A DNA stretch of 36,540 nucleotides from an uncultured Pirellulaceae bacterium (lineage in GTDB: Bacteria; Planctomycetota; Planctomycetia; Pirellulales; Pirellulaceae). Under the pieces are notes generated by a model that saw only the letters and a program-made list of their open reading frames with translations, was not told the DNA's origin and did not search any database. Position numbers and translations under genes: made by a program. Position 1 is the first letter of the stretch; each line of letters opens with the position of its first letter. The stretch is from the NCBI GenBank assembly GCA_938036435.1, contig CALHPU010000070.1:1-36540 (forward strand). Reading direction: 5' to 3'. This document shows, in pieces, positions 17,481 through 25,751 of this stretch.

Positions 17481-18590
17481 TTAAACCGTGGCCGGATCGA
17501 AAAAGGGCTCAATGCGGTAACGCGTCGCTAAATTCTGTAGCTCCATTGATTGCTGAACAAGGTCAACCGAAGCTTCCCCGTCAACCAGCATCAGATCAAT
17601 ATAGGCGTGACTGATGCCAGTGGCTCCGCCAAGCACCCGTCCGCTGCCGTGATCGGTCAGCAACTCGTTCAGTTGATTTTCGATATCGACGCGTTGTTGG
17701 ACCTCGTTTTCTTGATCGAAATCACTTGCATCGATCGCCAGATAAACGAATCGGGCCCCATGAGAGGCAACCGGATCGCCGCTCAACAATCCTTCGCGCT
17801 CCATGAATTCGCCAACCAATTTGAAATGACAGGTCGCTCCGGCGATGGTGTCCGAGCGTGGATAGCCTTCGCCGGGTTTTTCGACACTGTATCCGGTATA
17901 CGTTTTTTCCGGAGTTTGCTTTTCCCACTGATGCATGCTGGCCAGAGAAACAACCTCCGCTGCCAGCGAACTTATTTCAAGTGGAGTCTTCGATTGTGTC
18001 CCGGCAAGCTCAATCTTGCCAATCCACATCTCGGTTCCAATCTCTCCCAACGCCTCGTCGAGAAAAATGAAGGCGACTTGGCTGTTGATGCCGTCGTCAT
18101 CTACAAAGTTTGGATGCCCAACGACCACGTCAACGACTTCTCTTTCTTGGTTAACTTCGACACCAAATCTAACATCCGCAGATGAGAAATTCACACCCTC
18201 GATTTCAATATTGAAATCTCCGTGGAGTCCTGGTTGTCGCGACGAATAAAATCGCCAGCGGTCAATCTCGGGTGCTCTCGAAAGCCAGTATTCGGCCAAA
18301 AAGCGCAAATCAACATCTCCGTTGGGAGACAGTGTAAACGAATATCCTTTTCCCGCTTCGGACCCGAACACGTAATTGAATCCCGGCAGCCACATGTCCA
18401 TTACGGCGTTGACCGTTTGGGCGATTTCAGACTGAACCTCGGGAACCGTTGCGGAATCTTCTGTTCGGTCCAACTCCAAATCTGCTTGTCCTAGATCGAT
18501 ATGATGAACCAGTTCATCAGCAGATTCAGCAAACCACTTCCAAAAAAATTCGACTCGTTGCTTAAAGGTCGTTTCGTCGTTGTTACTCAC
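17481..18590 (-). CDS. Conserved hypothetical protein, 369 aa
   Basis: I do not recognise this gene. The protein is acidic and soluble, with no signal peptide or membrane segment. The N-terminus has FWKWFAESADEL, a helix pattern seen in several unassigned bacterial families; an alpha/beta mixture follows with many acidic residues. Motifs worth searching are WRFYSSRQPG, VVVGHPNF, FIFLDEALGE and VLGGATGISHAYIDLML near the C-terminus. GTG at 18590 is preferred because TTG at 18605 adds only five residues; neither has a strong ribosome binding site. It sits between a sugar isomerase/epimerase (about 65 bases upstream) and the aminotransferase (146 bases downstream), all on the minus strand. Confidence 0.7.
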   Translation of the reverse strand: MSNNDETTFKQRVEFFWKWFAESADELVHHIDLGQADLELDRTEDSATVPEVQSEIAQTVNAVMDMWLPGFNYVFGSEAGKGYSFTLSPNGDVDLRFLAEYWLSRAPEIDRWRFYSSRQPGLHGDFNIEIEGVNFSSADVRFGVEVNQEREVVDVVVGHPNFVDDDGINSQVAFIFLDEALGEIGTEMWIGKIELAGTQSKTPLEISSLAAEVVSLASMHQWEKQTPEKTYTGYSVEKPGEGYPRSDTIAGATCHFKLVGEFMEREGLLSGDPVASHGARFVYLAIDASDFDQENEVQQRVDIENQLNELLTDHGSGRVLGGATGISHAYIDLMLVDGEASVDLVQQSMELQNLATRYRIEPFFDPATV

Positions 18591-18656
18591 TACAGAGGAT
18601 CTCAAAAATTGTGCACGAAATAAAAGGAGGGACGGGGATGGCGTTCTTATTGCTTA

Positions 18657-19472
18657 TCAGCGATGCAGCAGACTACTCAGATATTGGATACTTGAGGATG
18701 CCAGTTTTTCAATGCCGGGGGAATAATCGAAAACTTCAACGCTGATCCAGCCGCCGTAATTTTCATTCTCAAGCGTTTCAATGATGGGGCGAAAATCAAC
18801 GTCGCCCATTCCGGGGCCCTGCCGATTGGGATCGTTAGCGTGAAAATGAACCAGATTATCTTTGTGAGATATGATCAGTTCTGGGATTGGAATAACCTCC
18901 GTCGACATTGCTTTCACATCCAACAGCAGTTGCACTTTTGGCGAGCCGACGGCTTCGATTAGAGCTTGCCCCTGGGCAGCGGTGCAGAGAAAATTCGTCT
19001 CCTCCGGCCCCAGCGGTTCGACCGCGATGGTGACGTCTTGGTCAGCTAGTTGATCAGAAACCGCCCGCAGCACTTCGGCAGCGCGGTCAATTCCTTCTTC
19101 CAGCGAAACGCCTTCGGGCAAATTGCGTTGCTGGGGAGATCCGAGCACCATGACTTTCCCACCCAAGTCGTGACACAAAGACGTCAGTTGGCCAAAGTAA
19201 TTAGCAGTTAGGGTGCGAACTGCCGGATCGTCGTGGGTTAGGTGAAAACCGGTCGTCTTGGCTAATAACCAATGCAGCCCGACGATCTCAAGTCCCTCAT
19301 CGGCCGCCATCTGTGCGTACCGTTTTCGGTCAGACGATGAGAATTCTTCAATCGAGTCTGCCAACGTAAAAGGGGCGATCTCCCAGCCCTGGTAACCGAG
19401 ACTGCGCGCGTGTTGCATCGCAGCGCGCGGGTCGCGGTCGTGATAAAGTTCGTTGCAGATTGCAATTTTCAT
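18657..19472 (-). CDS. Sugar phosphate isomerase/epimerase (xylose isomerase-like TIM barrel)
   Basis: The 271-aa protein matches the AP_endonuc_2/xylose isomerase-like fold. The opening MKIAICNELYHDRDPRAAMQHARSLGYQGWEIAPF is the first strand and helix of the barrel. The metal-binding set is visible: Glu in VAVEPLGPEETNF, Asp in LLLDVKAM, His in LVHFHANDPN and Glu in WISVEVFDYSP. Members isomerise or epimerise sugars and inositol derivatives with a divalent metal; the substrate here is not predictable. It lies 89 bases below the GT4 glycosyltransferase, which suggests supply or recycling of sugar units, but this is inference. No clear ribosome binding site precedes the ATG. Confidence 0.88.
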   Translation of the reverse strand: MKIAICNELYHDRDPRAAMQHARSLGYQGWEIAPFTLADSIEEFSSSDRKRYAQMAADEGLEIVGLHWLLAKTTGFHLTHDDPAVRTLTANYFGQLTSLCHDLGGKVMVLGSPQQRNLPEGVSLEEGIDRAAEVLRAVSDQLADQDVTIAVEPLGPEETNFLCTAAQGQALIEAVGSPKVQLLLDVKAMSTEVIPIPELIISHKDNLVHFHANDPNRQGPGMGDVDFRPIIETLENENYGGWISVEVFDYSPGIEKLASSSIQYLSSLLHR

Positions 19473-19502
19473 TAATTGATTTTGGCTAAGGTGAGTAACT
19501 TT

Positions 19503-19544
19503 CTAACCCAACGCAAACTGCGCCTCGTTTACGCGTCGGGTTAG
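19503..19544. repeat. REP-like dispersed repeat, copy 2
   Basis: CTAACCCAACGCAAAC and GTTTACGCGTCGGGTTAG are imperfect inverted arms (a 2-base indel and one mismatch). The right arm shares TTACGCGTCGGGTTA with the copy at 21665-21728. It ends 17 bases past the stop of the minus-strand GT4 gene. Confidence 0.6.
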
Positions 19545-19561
19545 TTTGGGTTGCGCAAAAT

Positions 19562-20707
19562 CTATTTCACCAACGCTTTTATCCGATCGGCGAATTCCTG
19601 AACGGGATCAGCCGGATAACGCTCTCGAATGTGTTTCCCGGCGAGCTTACCCATCTCTTCCCATTGGTCACGTTTTTGCCAAGCACGTTCGAGGGCATCG
19701 TCGACAAGATTGATCGTCGCACCTTCGGCGATGAACCCTGTCTCGTTATCGTCTATCAGTTCCTCGTTCCTGCCAATGTTCGTTGTAATCGAAACGCGGT
19801 TGCATAGCATCGCTTCAATCACCACCAGAGGAGCTCCCTCGTATCGGGAGGGCAAAAGCAACGCATGGTTCTGTCTCCAAATGTCTTCCACTTCCGACAT
19901 ATAGCCGCCAAATTCGACCTTGTCCTCGAGGCCATACATTTCCACGAGCCCCTTGAGCTGTGCCATGTTGCCTTGGTCGTGGCCGTAGAACACAACTTTT
20001 AGATTGCGGTCTTTCCACTGCGGCCGTCTCAGCACGTCCATGATCAAGTCTTGACCTTTGGACTGAAAATGAACGCGTCCCACAACCGCGACGCGATACT
20101 CTTTTGAAGCATCGGGGTAATCCGGATTGGCGTCGACCGGCACGTTGAAGGGATTCGCAATGATTTCCGCGTTGTCCAACTCAAGTGCAATGTTGTTCTT
20201 GAGTTTGATGCGGTTTTCATCGGAGACAAAATAAACACGGCTGGCTTTGCTGTACCAGCGGCGAAAGTTCTCCAAGTTGTTGGAGTGAATGAAGAAAGAG
20301 TCGCTGGCACACTGAAGGTTGATGCCGTAAGGAATGCCGTGCGAAATACAATCGTCGGCGATAGGGATACGATCAGGGTGATAGCCGAGTGTAAACAAAA
20401 CCGCGTCAGGTTTCTCATCAGCAACCCAAGTTGACGCTTCGGCGTCAGGGTCAGGCGAGTCAGACTTGCCAAACAACCGGCCGAAGAACGACTTGCCCTT
20501 CGCCTCGGCGGCCAGCTTGCCCCGAAGAGTTAATTTCGCGCCATTACTTTCCAGATCTAACAGTTCTTTGGCAGTACGTGGCCAGTATTTGTAGTTGATG
20601 GTCAGCTCGTGCCCTTCAGCTTGCAGTCGCTTGGCGACCTTGTACCACAACATCTCACTTCCACCCCAAGGCATCCCACTCATGCATGAATAAAAACCAA
20701 TTTTCAC
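19562..20707 (-). CDS. Glycosyltransferase family 4
   Basis: This 381-aa cytosolic or membrane-associated GT-B glycosyltransferase most likely adds a sugar from a nucleotide donor to a surface glycan. KIGFYSCMSGMPWGGSEML is the N-terminal acceptor-domain start with the glycine-rich GGSE. The C-terminal donor domain has VAVVGRVHFQSKGQDL and LLLPSRYEGAPLVVIEAM, the GT4 E-x7-E signature. The GTG at 20707 puts the first strand at the N-terminus; the longer frame from 20758 adds a Phe/Cys-rich stretch that looks non-coding. It has a sulfotransferase-like gene upstream and a sugar isomerase downstream on the same strand. Confidence 0.9.
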   Translation of the reverse strand: MKIGFYSCMSGMPWGGSEMLWYKVAKRLQAEGHELTINYKYWPRTAKELLDLESNGAKLTLRGKLAAEAKGKSFFGRLFGKSDSPDPDAEASTWVADEKPDAVLFTLGYHPDRIPIADDCISHGIPYGINLQCASDSFFIHSNNLENFRRWYSKASRVYFVSDENRIKLKNNIALELDNAEIIANPFNVPVDANPDYPDASKEYRVAVVGRVHFQSKGQDLIMDVLRRPQWKDRNLKVVFYGHDQGNMAQLKGLVEMYGLEDKVEFGGYMSEVEDIWRQNHALLLPSRYEGAPLVVIEAMLCNRVSITTNIGRNEELIDDNETGFIAEGATINLVDDALERAWQKRDQWEEMGKLAGKHIRERYPADPVQEFADRIKALVK

Positions 20708-20822
20708 GAAGCAACTTTCAAAAAACGGATGGCAAAGAGAGAAAGGGGAGGATAACAAACCAAGTTAGTTAGAAAAACCGACTGACATCATTGAGGACTA
20801 ATCGAGTTGTTTTTTTCGAGAT

Positions 20823-21608
20823 TTACGATGCTTGCAAGTCCAGAGTGCCAGTTGTGACATTGCCGCCATGCGGTCGATGGAATTCGGCGGTCCCAACTTC
20901 TGAATCAAATTCGCCTGCGCCGCCAGCTTGCGACTTTGCGAAATCGTAGATGGCTTTGGGCCGAGGGTACTGAGCATAAAACTTTTGTCGTTGAGCTTCA
21001 GATCCGACGACCGTTTCGGCCGCATTCCAGGGCGTAGTCAATTCAACGATGGGTTGGTCAATGATTTGAGCCAGTTGATCAACAGATTCTTGAAGCGAAT
21101 CTAACACTCCCACGAACAGAAACTCGCGCCTCAGTTTTTGTTTCAGATTGGCAAGCGTGAGATTTTGCGGCAACCGGCCGTACAGCCAATCCGGGTAACG
21201 ATCCAAAAAGGCGTCCAGATTTGGAAAGTGCTGTGAAAATCCTACGCGCTGACCTCGATGCCAAAAATTTGGGTTTTGAAGTTGTCGTTGATATTCGTCG
21301 ACGGCAAGTGTAAAGGGATCGCCAACAAAAGTAACCAGTTGGTGATCCGGAGGGAGGCAATCTGGCACGCCCATTGAGACGCTTTGATCGAAAACGGCTG
21401 ATACGCACCTCACCGATTTTTTCCATTTGCCACTACCACGTGTCACGCTGCTAATCAATTCACGGGCTTCGGAAGCTTCGTCAACGACGATCTCACGGTG
21501 GCCATCGCCAAACCACTGATCCAACACTGGCTTGAGCAATTCATGAGCCTTTGGACAAACGTTGGCAACAACGACTGGAGTTTTGGGATTGTATTGTTGG
21601 GATTTCAT
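20823..21608 (-). CDS. Sulfotransferase-like protein
   Basis: The 261-aa protein resembles the sulfotransferase_2-type family (relatives of heparan and chondroitin sulfotransferases that use PAPS). HQLVTFVGDPFTLAVDEYQRQL matches the family's RDPxxRxxSxY 3'-phosphate-binding segment, but the usual Arg before DP is replaced by Gly (VGDP). FLFVGVLDSLQESVDQLAQII matches the 'VGxTExxxESxxxL' helix, and the C-terminal FYAQYPRPKAIYDFAKS matches the 'LYxxA' helix. The 5'-phosphosulfate loop near the N-terminus (VVANVCPKAHELL) is degenerate. So it may be a divergent sulfotransferase or an inactive relative. Two glycosyltransferase-type genes flank it, which supports a glycan role. Confidence 0.6.
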   Translation of the reverse strand: MKSQQYNPKTPVVVANVCPKAHELLKPVLDQWFGDGHREIVVDEASEARELISSVTRGSGKWKKSVRCVSAVFDQSVSMGVPDCLPPDHQLVTFVGDPFTLAVDEYQRQLQNPNFWHRGQRVGFSQHFPNLDAFLDRYPDWLYGRLPQNLTLANLKQKLRREFLFVGVLDSLQESVDQLAQIIDQPIVELTTPWNAAETVVGSEAQRQKFYAQYPRPKAIYDFAKSQAGGAGEFDSEVGTAEFHRPHGGNVTTGTLDLQAS

Positions 21609-21664
21609 AGTGACTGTTGAGGGATAGATCGTCGTCTTTGGGTCTGAGGTTGTCGTTGCATTGT

Positions 21665-21781
21665 TAACCCGACGCGTAAGCGAGGAGTAAAGTGGATCAG
21701 CGAGGTTCCTCGCTTACGCGTCGGGTTACCATGTGCACGTTATGTTCCAAGCGTTTGAAAAAATCACAGCCTCGGAGCGAA
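21665..21781. repeat. REP-like dispersed repeat, copy 3, with 22-bp inverted arms
   Basis: Arms at 21665-21686 and 21707-21728 are perfect reverse complements over 22 bases (TAACCCGACGCGTAAGCGAG and its partner), around a 20-base spacer. The right flank to 21781 aligns to copy 1. The element ends 15 bases from the stop of the minus-strand glycosyltransferase-like gene and lies between it and the next gene. Confidence 0.75.
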
Positions 21782-21796
21782 AGGGGACTCTTTCTG

Positions 21797-23401
21797 TCAT
21801 GCTTTCTCTTGCGATTCGATTTTAGTTTCCTGATCCGAGGGCTCATCAACCTCTTTCGTTTGCGAGGGTTGCTTGAGCGCCTCAGCTTCTTCCATGGCCA
21901 TCTTTTCCTCGTGGAATTCTTTCCACTTCTTTAAGTTCTGGTAGGCCCTTTGCGCTACTTTGTAGCGTTGATTGACATCTTCGGCGCGTTTTATCTGGGT
22001 GTCGAGCCGCTCTTTGAGATCCTCATTGTGAATTTTGATCGCCGCAACCCGCTCGTTCATTTTGTCAATCACCGCGCGAGCGCTTTCGTAATCTTCCTGC
22101 ATTTCGTCGATCAGTTTCGAATAAGTTAAACACTGGTTACGAAGGCGCGCCATGTCCAATGGCGCCGAACCGAGTCGCTTGGTGAGTGCCTCCAATTCAA
22201 CCTGCATGCGCGTGACATCGTCGTTTTGAAAGATTTCGTTGTTGGGGTAAAGTCGATGCAGTTCAAACGATTCCAACACTGGAAAAAAACCCTTCTCACG
22301 GTCGTGCAAAATACGATAAGGGAGTTTCAATTCTGCATTGTCGCGTCGAGCAGTTTTCCCTGCCTCAATCATGGCCGTGACCAATTCGATCAATCGCGGC
22401 ACCGCTGGAGTACGGCATTCTAAATTGTCCTGAAGCGCCGCATCCTGAAACAACATCTTGGGCGCCGGTGGCGATTCAAGCTCCAACAACGTCTGCCGCG
22501 TGTGAGCAGGAGCACTAATGCTCCAAGCGGAGGAAACATACATTGGGGTATTGTGGAAATCCAGAATCGCCGTTGGACGCTTCTTGATGGCGCTCTCCAG
22601 ATACAGCGTCGATGGAGTTGTGATCACCGCATCGACGTTGTCAATCACACTCAACAAAGAAGGCTTCTTTCCCTTCTCAGGAGCGGGGAGACCAATCTCT
22701 TCATCGAGTCCCGACGTCAAACGCCAGACCACTTCAACGTCACGGCCGTTGATGACCGTATTGGCGTCGATGATTCTTTTTAGATGTGTCAGCGATTCGA
22801 CAACTGTCTCACGCTGGTCGTCGTCAAACGCCGGCGTGTTGGCGGTCGCGATCAGCAACCTAAACGGTCCTTCGCGATTAACCCTCGGCGGCTTCGACGC
22901 CACCACCGCATCAAGTCGCGGTAGACCGACGCACTCACAGCGTCCAAGGTTGCCCCATGATTCGACTGCTCTGACCTGACTCTTGCCGATGCAAGCTAAC
23001 TTGTGACCAAACAAAGGCTGAAACAAACTTCCCTCAGGCAGATCAGGATGCTCCCAAGTGTTGCGGTACTCTAAAATTCCATCAGAAAGAATCAGTACCG
23101 GCAGTTGCGGTGATCGCTCTCGCACCCTCCTGAGAATGGAAAGCTCTTCCCACGAGTAATGCATGTGTGTGATGACGATCGCAGCGTCATCCGGTGGCTC
23201 CCAGTTTGGCGTGTACCCCGAAACAACTTCCCAAGCAATTGGTAATTGATCCAGCCACGGTTTATAGAGGGGACTTTCGTTGGCAAAGTGGCAGAGAATA
23301 TAAGCGCGGTCAATTCGTTCGCCGGACAGGACTGTGTCTGCCTCGGATGCCGCCGAGGGTTCGCCTATAGGCTGAGCTTGGTTGGCTGATTCGTTGCTCA
23401 T
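21797..23401 (-). CDS. Glycosyltransferase-like protein with C-terminal coiled coil
   Basis: The 534-aa protein has no signal peptide. Residues 1-25 are low-complexity. From about 25 to 390 it looks like a GT-B or glycerophosphotransferase-type enzyme: FRLLIATANTPAF starts the second Rossmann half, and NVDAVITTPSTLYLESAIKKRPTAIL matches the donor-domain pattern found in CDP-glycerol and KDO transferases (a Ser/Thr turn then a Glu helix). Residues 396-508 form a long charged heptad-rich coiled coil, followed by an acidic tail. The tail suggests oligomerisation or a scaffold for partners. ATG 23401 is preferred to TTG 23410. The exact reaction is unknown. It heads the minus-strand glycan series. 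Confidence 0.6.
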   Translation of the reverse strand: MSNESANQAQPIGEPSAASEADTVLSGERIDRAYILCHFANESPLYKPWLDQLPIAWEVVSGYTPNWEPPDDAAIVITHMHYSWEELSILRRVRERSPQLPVLILSDGILEYRNTWEHPDLPEGSLFQPLFGHKLACIGKSQVRAVESWGNLGRCECVGLPRLDAVVASKPPRVNREGPFRLLIATANTPAFDDDQRETVVESLTHLKRIIDANTVINGRDVEVVWRLTSGLDEEIGLPAPEKGKKPSLLSVIDNVDAVITTPSTLYLESAIKKRPTAILDFHNTPMYVSSAWSISAPAHTRQTLLELESPPAPKMLFQDAALQDNLECRTPAVPRLIELVTAMIEAGKTARRDNAELKLPYRILHDREKGFFPVLESFELHRLYPNNEIFQNDDVTRMQVELEALTKRLGSAPLDMARLRNQCLTYSKLIDEMQEDYESARAVIDKMNERVAAIKIHNEDLKERLDTQIKRAEDVNQRYKVAQRAYQNLKKWKEFHEEKMAMEEAEALKQPSQTKEVDEPSDQETKIESQEKA

Positions 23402-23778
23402 AAAGTTCAATGGTCCCGAAGAATCACGTAGCCCGTGTTACCTGCCAGGTTACCTGTAATCGAAGAGAATACGACTGTCGTCATTTTAACACAGCACCTT
23501 GGACGATGCTTAGCTCTAATGATGCCCATATCATCGCCGAAAGTGGCTGCATTTACCACACGAGCCCTCAATTTTTCACGCTCTCAGCGGGGTTTTGCGA
23601 ACTTATCGGATTCGGCACGTGGGGAAAGTTCTCAATGAGACCATTTGGCATTCGTTTTGCACTATGGCTTCTTCGGTTGGCAAAGTCCTCGTGCCAAGCA
23701 CTTGTAAGCACCGGGGCACGCCATCGACCGGAGTTCCGGTTGAAGAACGAGACACAAAACATTGTGAAAGGGCCAGAA
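23402..23778. other. Divergent intergenic region with repeat near 23440
   Basis: The 377-base gap contains a direct repeat of GTTACCTG at 23437-23444 and 23449-23456, with a perfect 11-base palindrome ACCTGCCAGGT at 23440-23450 between and over them. It lies about 40 bases from the minus-strand ATG, a fair place for an operator. The open frame from 23410 into the next gene is not coding before 23779. Confidence 0.45.
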
Positions 23779-24558
23779 ATGACTCGACCAATCCCACGCA
23801 TCATTGCTTTGACCACCTGCCTACTGATGGGCGTCTGCGCTGCCCAAGCTTTTGGTGGAAATGAATACAACCACATCAACTCACTGGCGCGGAAGATACA
23901 CAACAAGTCCAAAGTCTTGCTCAAGGAAACTAAACACTATCGATCAACGCCCAATTACCCGACGATGGTGCGTGAGGTTGCTGAACTGGATCAACTGGCC
24001 TGTCATCTGCGCGACATCGCAAAAAATAAAGGCGACTTAGATCACCTAGCGTACGACATTGGCGAAATAGATGCCAAATTTCACTATATTGAAAATCTTT
24101 TCGACACAACCGAACTGTGTGCCAGCACGTACGGACGGGGCTTCATCCAAGGCCACACTGCTCATATCAAAAGGTTGCTTAATAGTATCGAGGACGCAAT
24201 TCACCACATCGGCGACGATATCGAGCACCTTCGAGCGACAACGCAGTCGCTAGTTCAACCAGTGATCGTGGCGAGGCCCTCTACAAGATATAGTGGTAGT
24301 CCTATCGTAACTCGAGTGGAGACATATCAGATTCCTAGCCGCATCGCTGCCAACTATAAGGATACTTTTCCCTCGCTCTACAGAAGCAGAACGCCCTACG
24401 GCGGAGTCGATCGAACCGCTTACGGTGCCAGCCAATTGCACCGAGGCTATTACCGAAGTCGAGACTATAATGCCCAGCGATATGAAGGGTATGATCGAGG
24501 CAGGGGAACTGGCTTCTACATCGGAGGCGGCAGCTCAAGAATCACTTTCGGATTCTAA
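23779..24558 (+). CDS. Exported protein of unknown function, Tyr/Arg/Gly-rich C-terminus
   Basis: I do not recognise a family. The 259-aa protein has a signal peptide (RPIPRIIALTTCLLMGVCAAQAF, cleavage near 23-25). Residues 30-165 are mostly helical, rich in His, Leu and Asp, with KIHNKSKVLLKE, EVAELDQLACHLRDIA and two similar NSIEDAIHHIGDDI-type stretches that could pack as a helical bundle. The last 60 residues are Tyr/Arg/Gly-rich and end FYIGGGSSRITFGF, an alternating pattern common at the ends of planctomycete exported proteins. The ATG at 23779 has GAAAGGG six bases upstream and gives the signal peptide; the longer frame from 23410 does not. An intrinsic terminator follows. Confidence 0.75.
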   Translation: MTRPIPRIIALTTCLLMGVCAAQAFGGNEYNHINSLARKIHNKSKVLLKETKHYRSTPNYPTMVREVAELDQLACHLRDIAKNKGDLDHLAYDIGEIDAKFHYIENLFDTTELCASTYGRGFIQGHTAHIKRLLNSIEDAIHHIGDDIEHLRATTQSLVQPVIVARPSTRYSGSPIVTRVETYQIPSRIAANYKDTFPSLYRSRTPYGGVDRTAYGASQLHRGYYRSRDYNAQRYEGYDRGRGTGFYIGGGSSRITFGF

Positions 24559-24996
24559 GTGAACACTGGTCAAAATCCAATAAATTCAACAACTCCGTCT
24601 GGCATCTGCTGGACGGATTTTTTTGTGGGACTCAACCTGTACCACCGGTTGTGGATCAACTGAGGAAGATCCACCGTACTTGCCAGCCTCCCAGTCTTCC
24701 TATTTTGCCTGTCCGGCAGTCTCATGCACCAAGGTTCGTTGAAAACGGTAATTCTTGATGTTATGGCAGTTTTGAAAGATAGAGCCACGCGTGTTGTACC
24801 GATAAGTTCGAACACACTGTCGGGTAGTTATCGAACTACAGTTGGCCTTGCCAGCAATCCATTTGCGGCTGCCCGAGTACCCATTCAAGCAATTGTCGAA
24901 AGACTTGATGGTGAAGGCTGGATTTCTTCTCAGTAAGAAATGCTTCGCTGCAAGAACACTTCGCCGCAAGAACACTTCGTTACCGGAGCTATCTCA
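24559..24996. other. 438-base intergenic region between two exported-protein genes
   Basis: It holds the terminator at 24594-24624 and an inverted repeat GTGGATC/GATCCAC at 24651-24674 with a 10-base spacer. A plus-strand frame at 24724-24936 has no ribosome binding site and is not supported. The promoter of the gene at 24997 should be in the last 100 bases but was not identified. Confidence 0.4.
24594..24624 (+). terminator. Rho-independent terminator after the 259-aa exported protein
   Basis: TCCGTC pairs with GACGGA around a 12-base loop, and seven T follow at once (24618-24624). Confidence 0.85.
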
Positions 24997-25677
24997 ATGT
25001 TGAAAACTATCTCGGCAATCACATCCATGGTTGTTACCATCTTTCTAGCCAGCGTTGCTTTTGCCCAATGCAATTCATGCGGCAGCACAGCCAATTTCGG
25101 CTATCCCGGCGGAACTTGTGCAACATGTAGCACAGGAGGCCACGGAATCGTAGGGGCATCCGGGCGTCATCACGGCGAAGTCCTCAGGGCCAAACTGGAT
25201 CATGCGATTGCGTACGACGCGAAAGTCTCGGCTCGCAACCGAGCTTGGCCAAAGCCATTCACTTGTGCTGATCGTCAAGCGTACTCAGCGATGTGGGGAC
25301 CGATGCTTGACGCTGGATTTGCCGACCAAACCACCGTCACCGCCACACACTTCGACGAAGAAGGCAAGTTGACTCGATACGGCAAACAACAGATTGCTGG
25401 CATTATGCGAAACATGCCTCAACATCGTAAAGTTGTCTACGTCCAGCGTGATGGCAACGAAGCGGCAACTTTGAACCGCTACAACCAAGTCCAAGAGATC
25501 GTTTCTACGTTCTACGGACAGTCTGGTCGCGTAGCCCTTACAGATCGCAACCCGATCAATCAACAGGGTTTGCGTGCAGAAGTAACCACCAACGCCTATT
25601 ATGGTGCTTTGCCGGCCCCAATCATTCCGGTTTCTGACGGATCTACGTCGGTCAACGATAGCGTTTCATCAAACTAA
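24997..25677 (+). CDS. Exported Cys-motif protein of unknown function
   Basis: I do not recognise the function. The 226-aa protein has a signal peptide (LKTISAITSMVVTIFLASVAFA, cleavage near residue 23). The mature start has two CxxC motifs, CNSC at 25-28 and CATC at 41-44, separated by Gly-rich sequence, so it could bind a metal or form disulfides; there is no His after them, so it is not haem type. The later part (CADRQAYSAMWGPMLDAGF, then HFDEEGKLTRYGKQQIAGIM, and AATLNRYNQVQEIVSTFYG) resembles an OmpA-like helix-strand run but lacks that family's clear motif. ATG 24997 with GGAG upstream is preferred to 24940. It has its own terminator. Confidence 0.7.
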   Translation: MLKTISAITSMVVTIFLASVAFAQCNSCGSTANFGYPGGTCATCSTGGHGIVGASGRHHGEVLRAKLDHAIAYDAKVSARNRAWPKPFTCADRQAYSAMWGPMLDAGFADQTTVTATHFDEEGKLTRYGKQQIAGIMRNMPQHRKVVYVQRDGNEAATLNRYNQVQEIVSTFYGQSGRVALTDRNPINQQGLRAEVTTNAYYGALPAPIIPVSDGSTSVNDSVSSN

Positions 25678-25705
25678 CGCTTCGTTGGAATCAAGTTGAG
25701 ATCAG

Positions 25706-25742
25706 AAAGGGCTCTTCCAGTAAAATTGGGAGAGCCCTTTTT
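25706..25742 (+). terminator. Rho-independent terminator after the 226-aa exported protein
   Basis: AAAGGGCTCTTCC pairs with GGGAGAGCCCTTT (13 bp, one G-U) around an 8-base AT-rich loop, then a T run. Confidence 0.93.
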
Positions 25743-25751
25743 CGGTTTTCG

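Noticed and set aside
23410..23778. N-terminal extension of the 259-aa exported protein
   Set aside because: The longer frame puts the signal peptide in the middle; ATG 23779 has a good ribosome binding site.
24724..24936. 70-codon plus-strand frame before the Cys-motif protein
   Set aside because: No ribosome binding site, signal or recognisable domain. The real gene starts at 24997.
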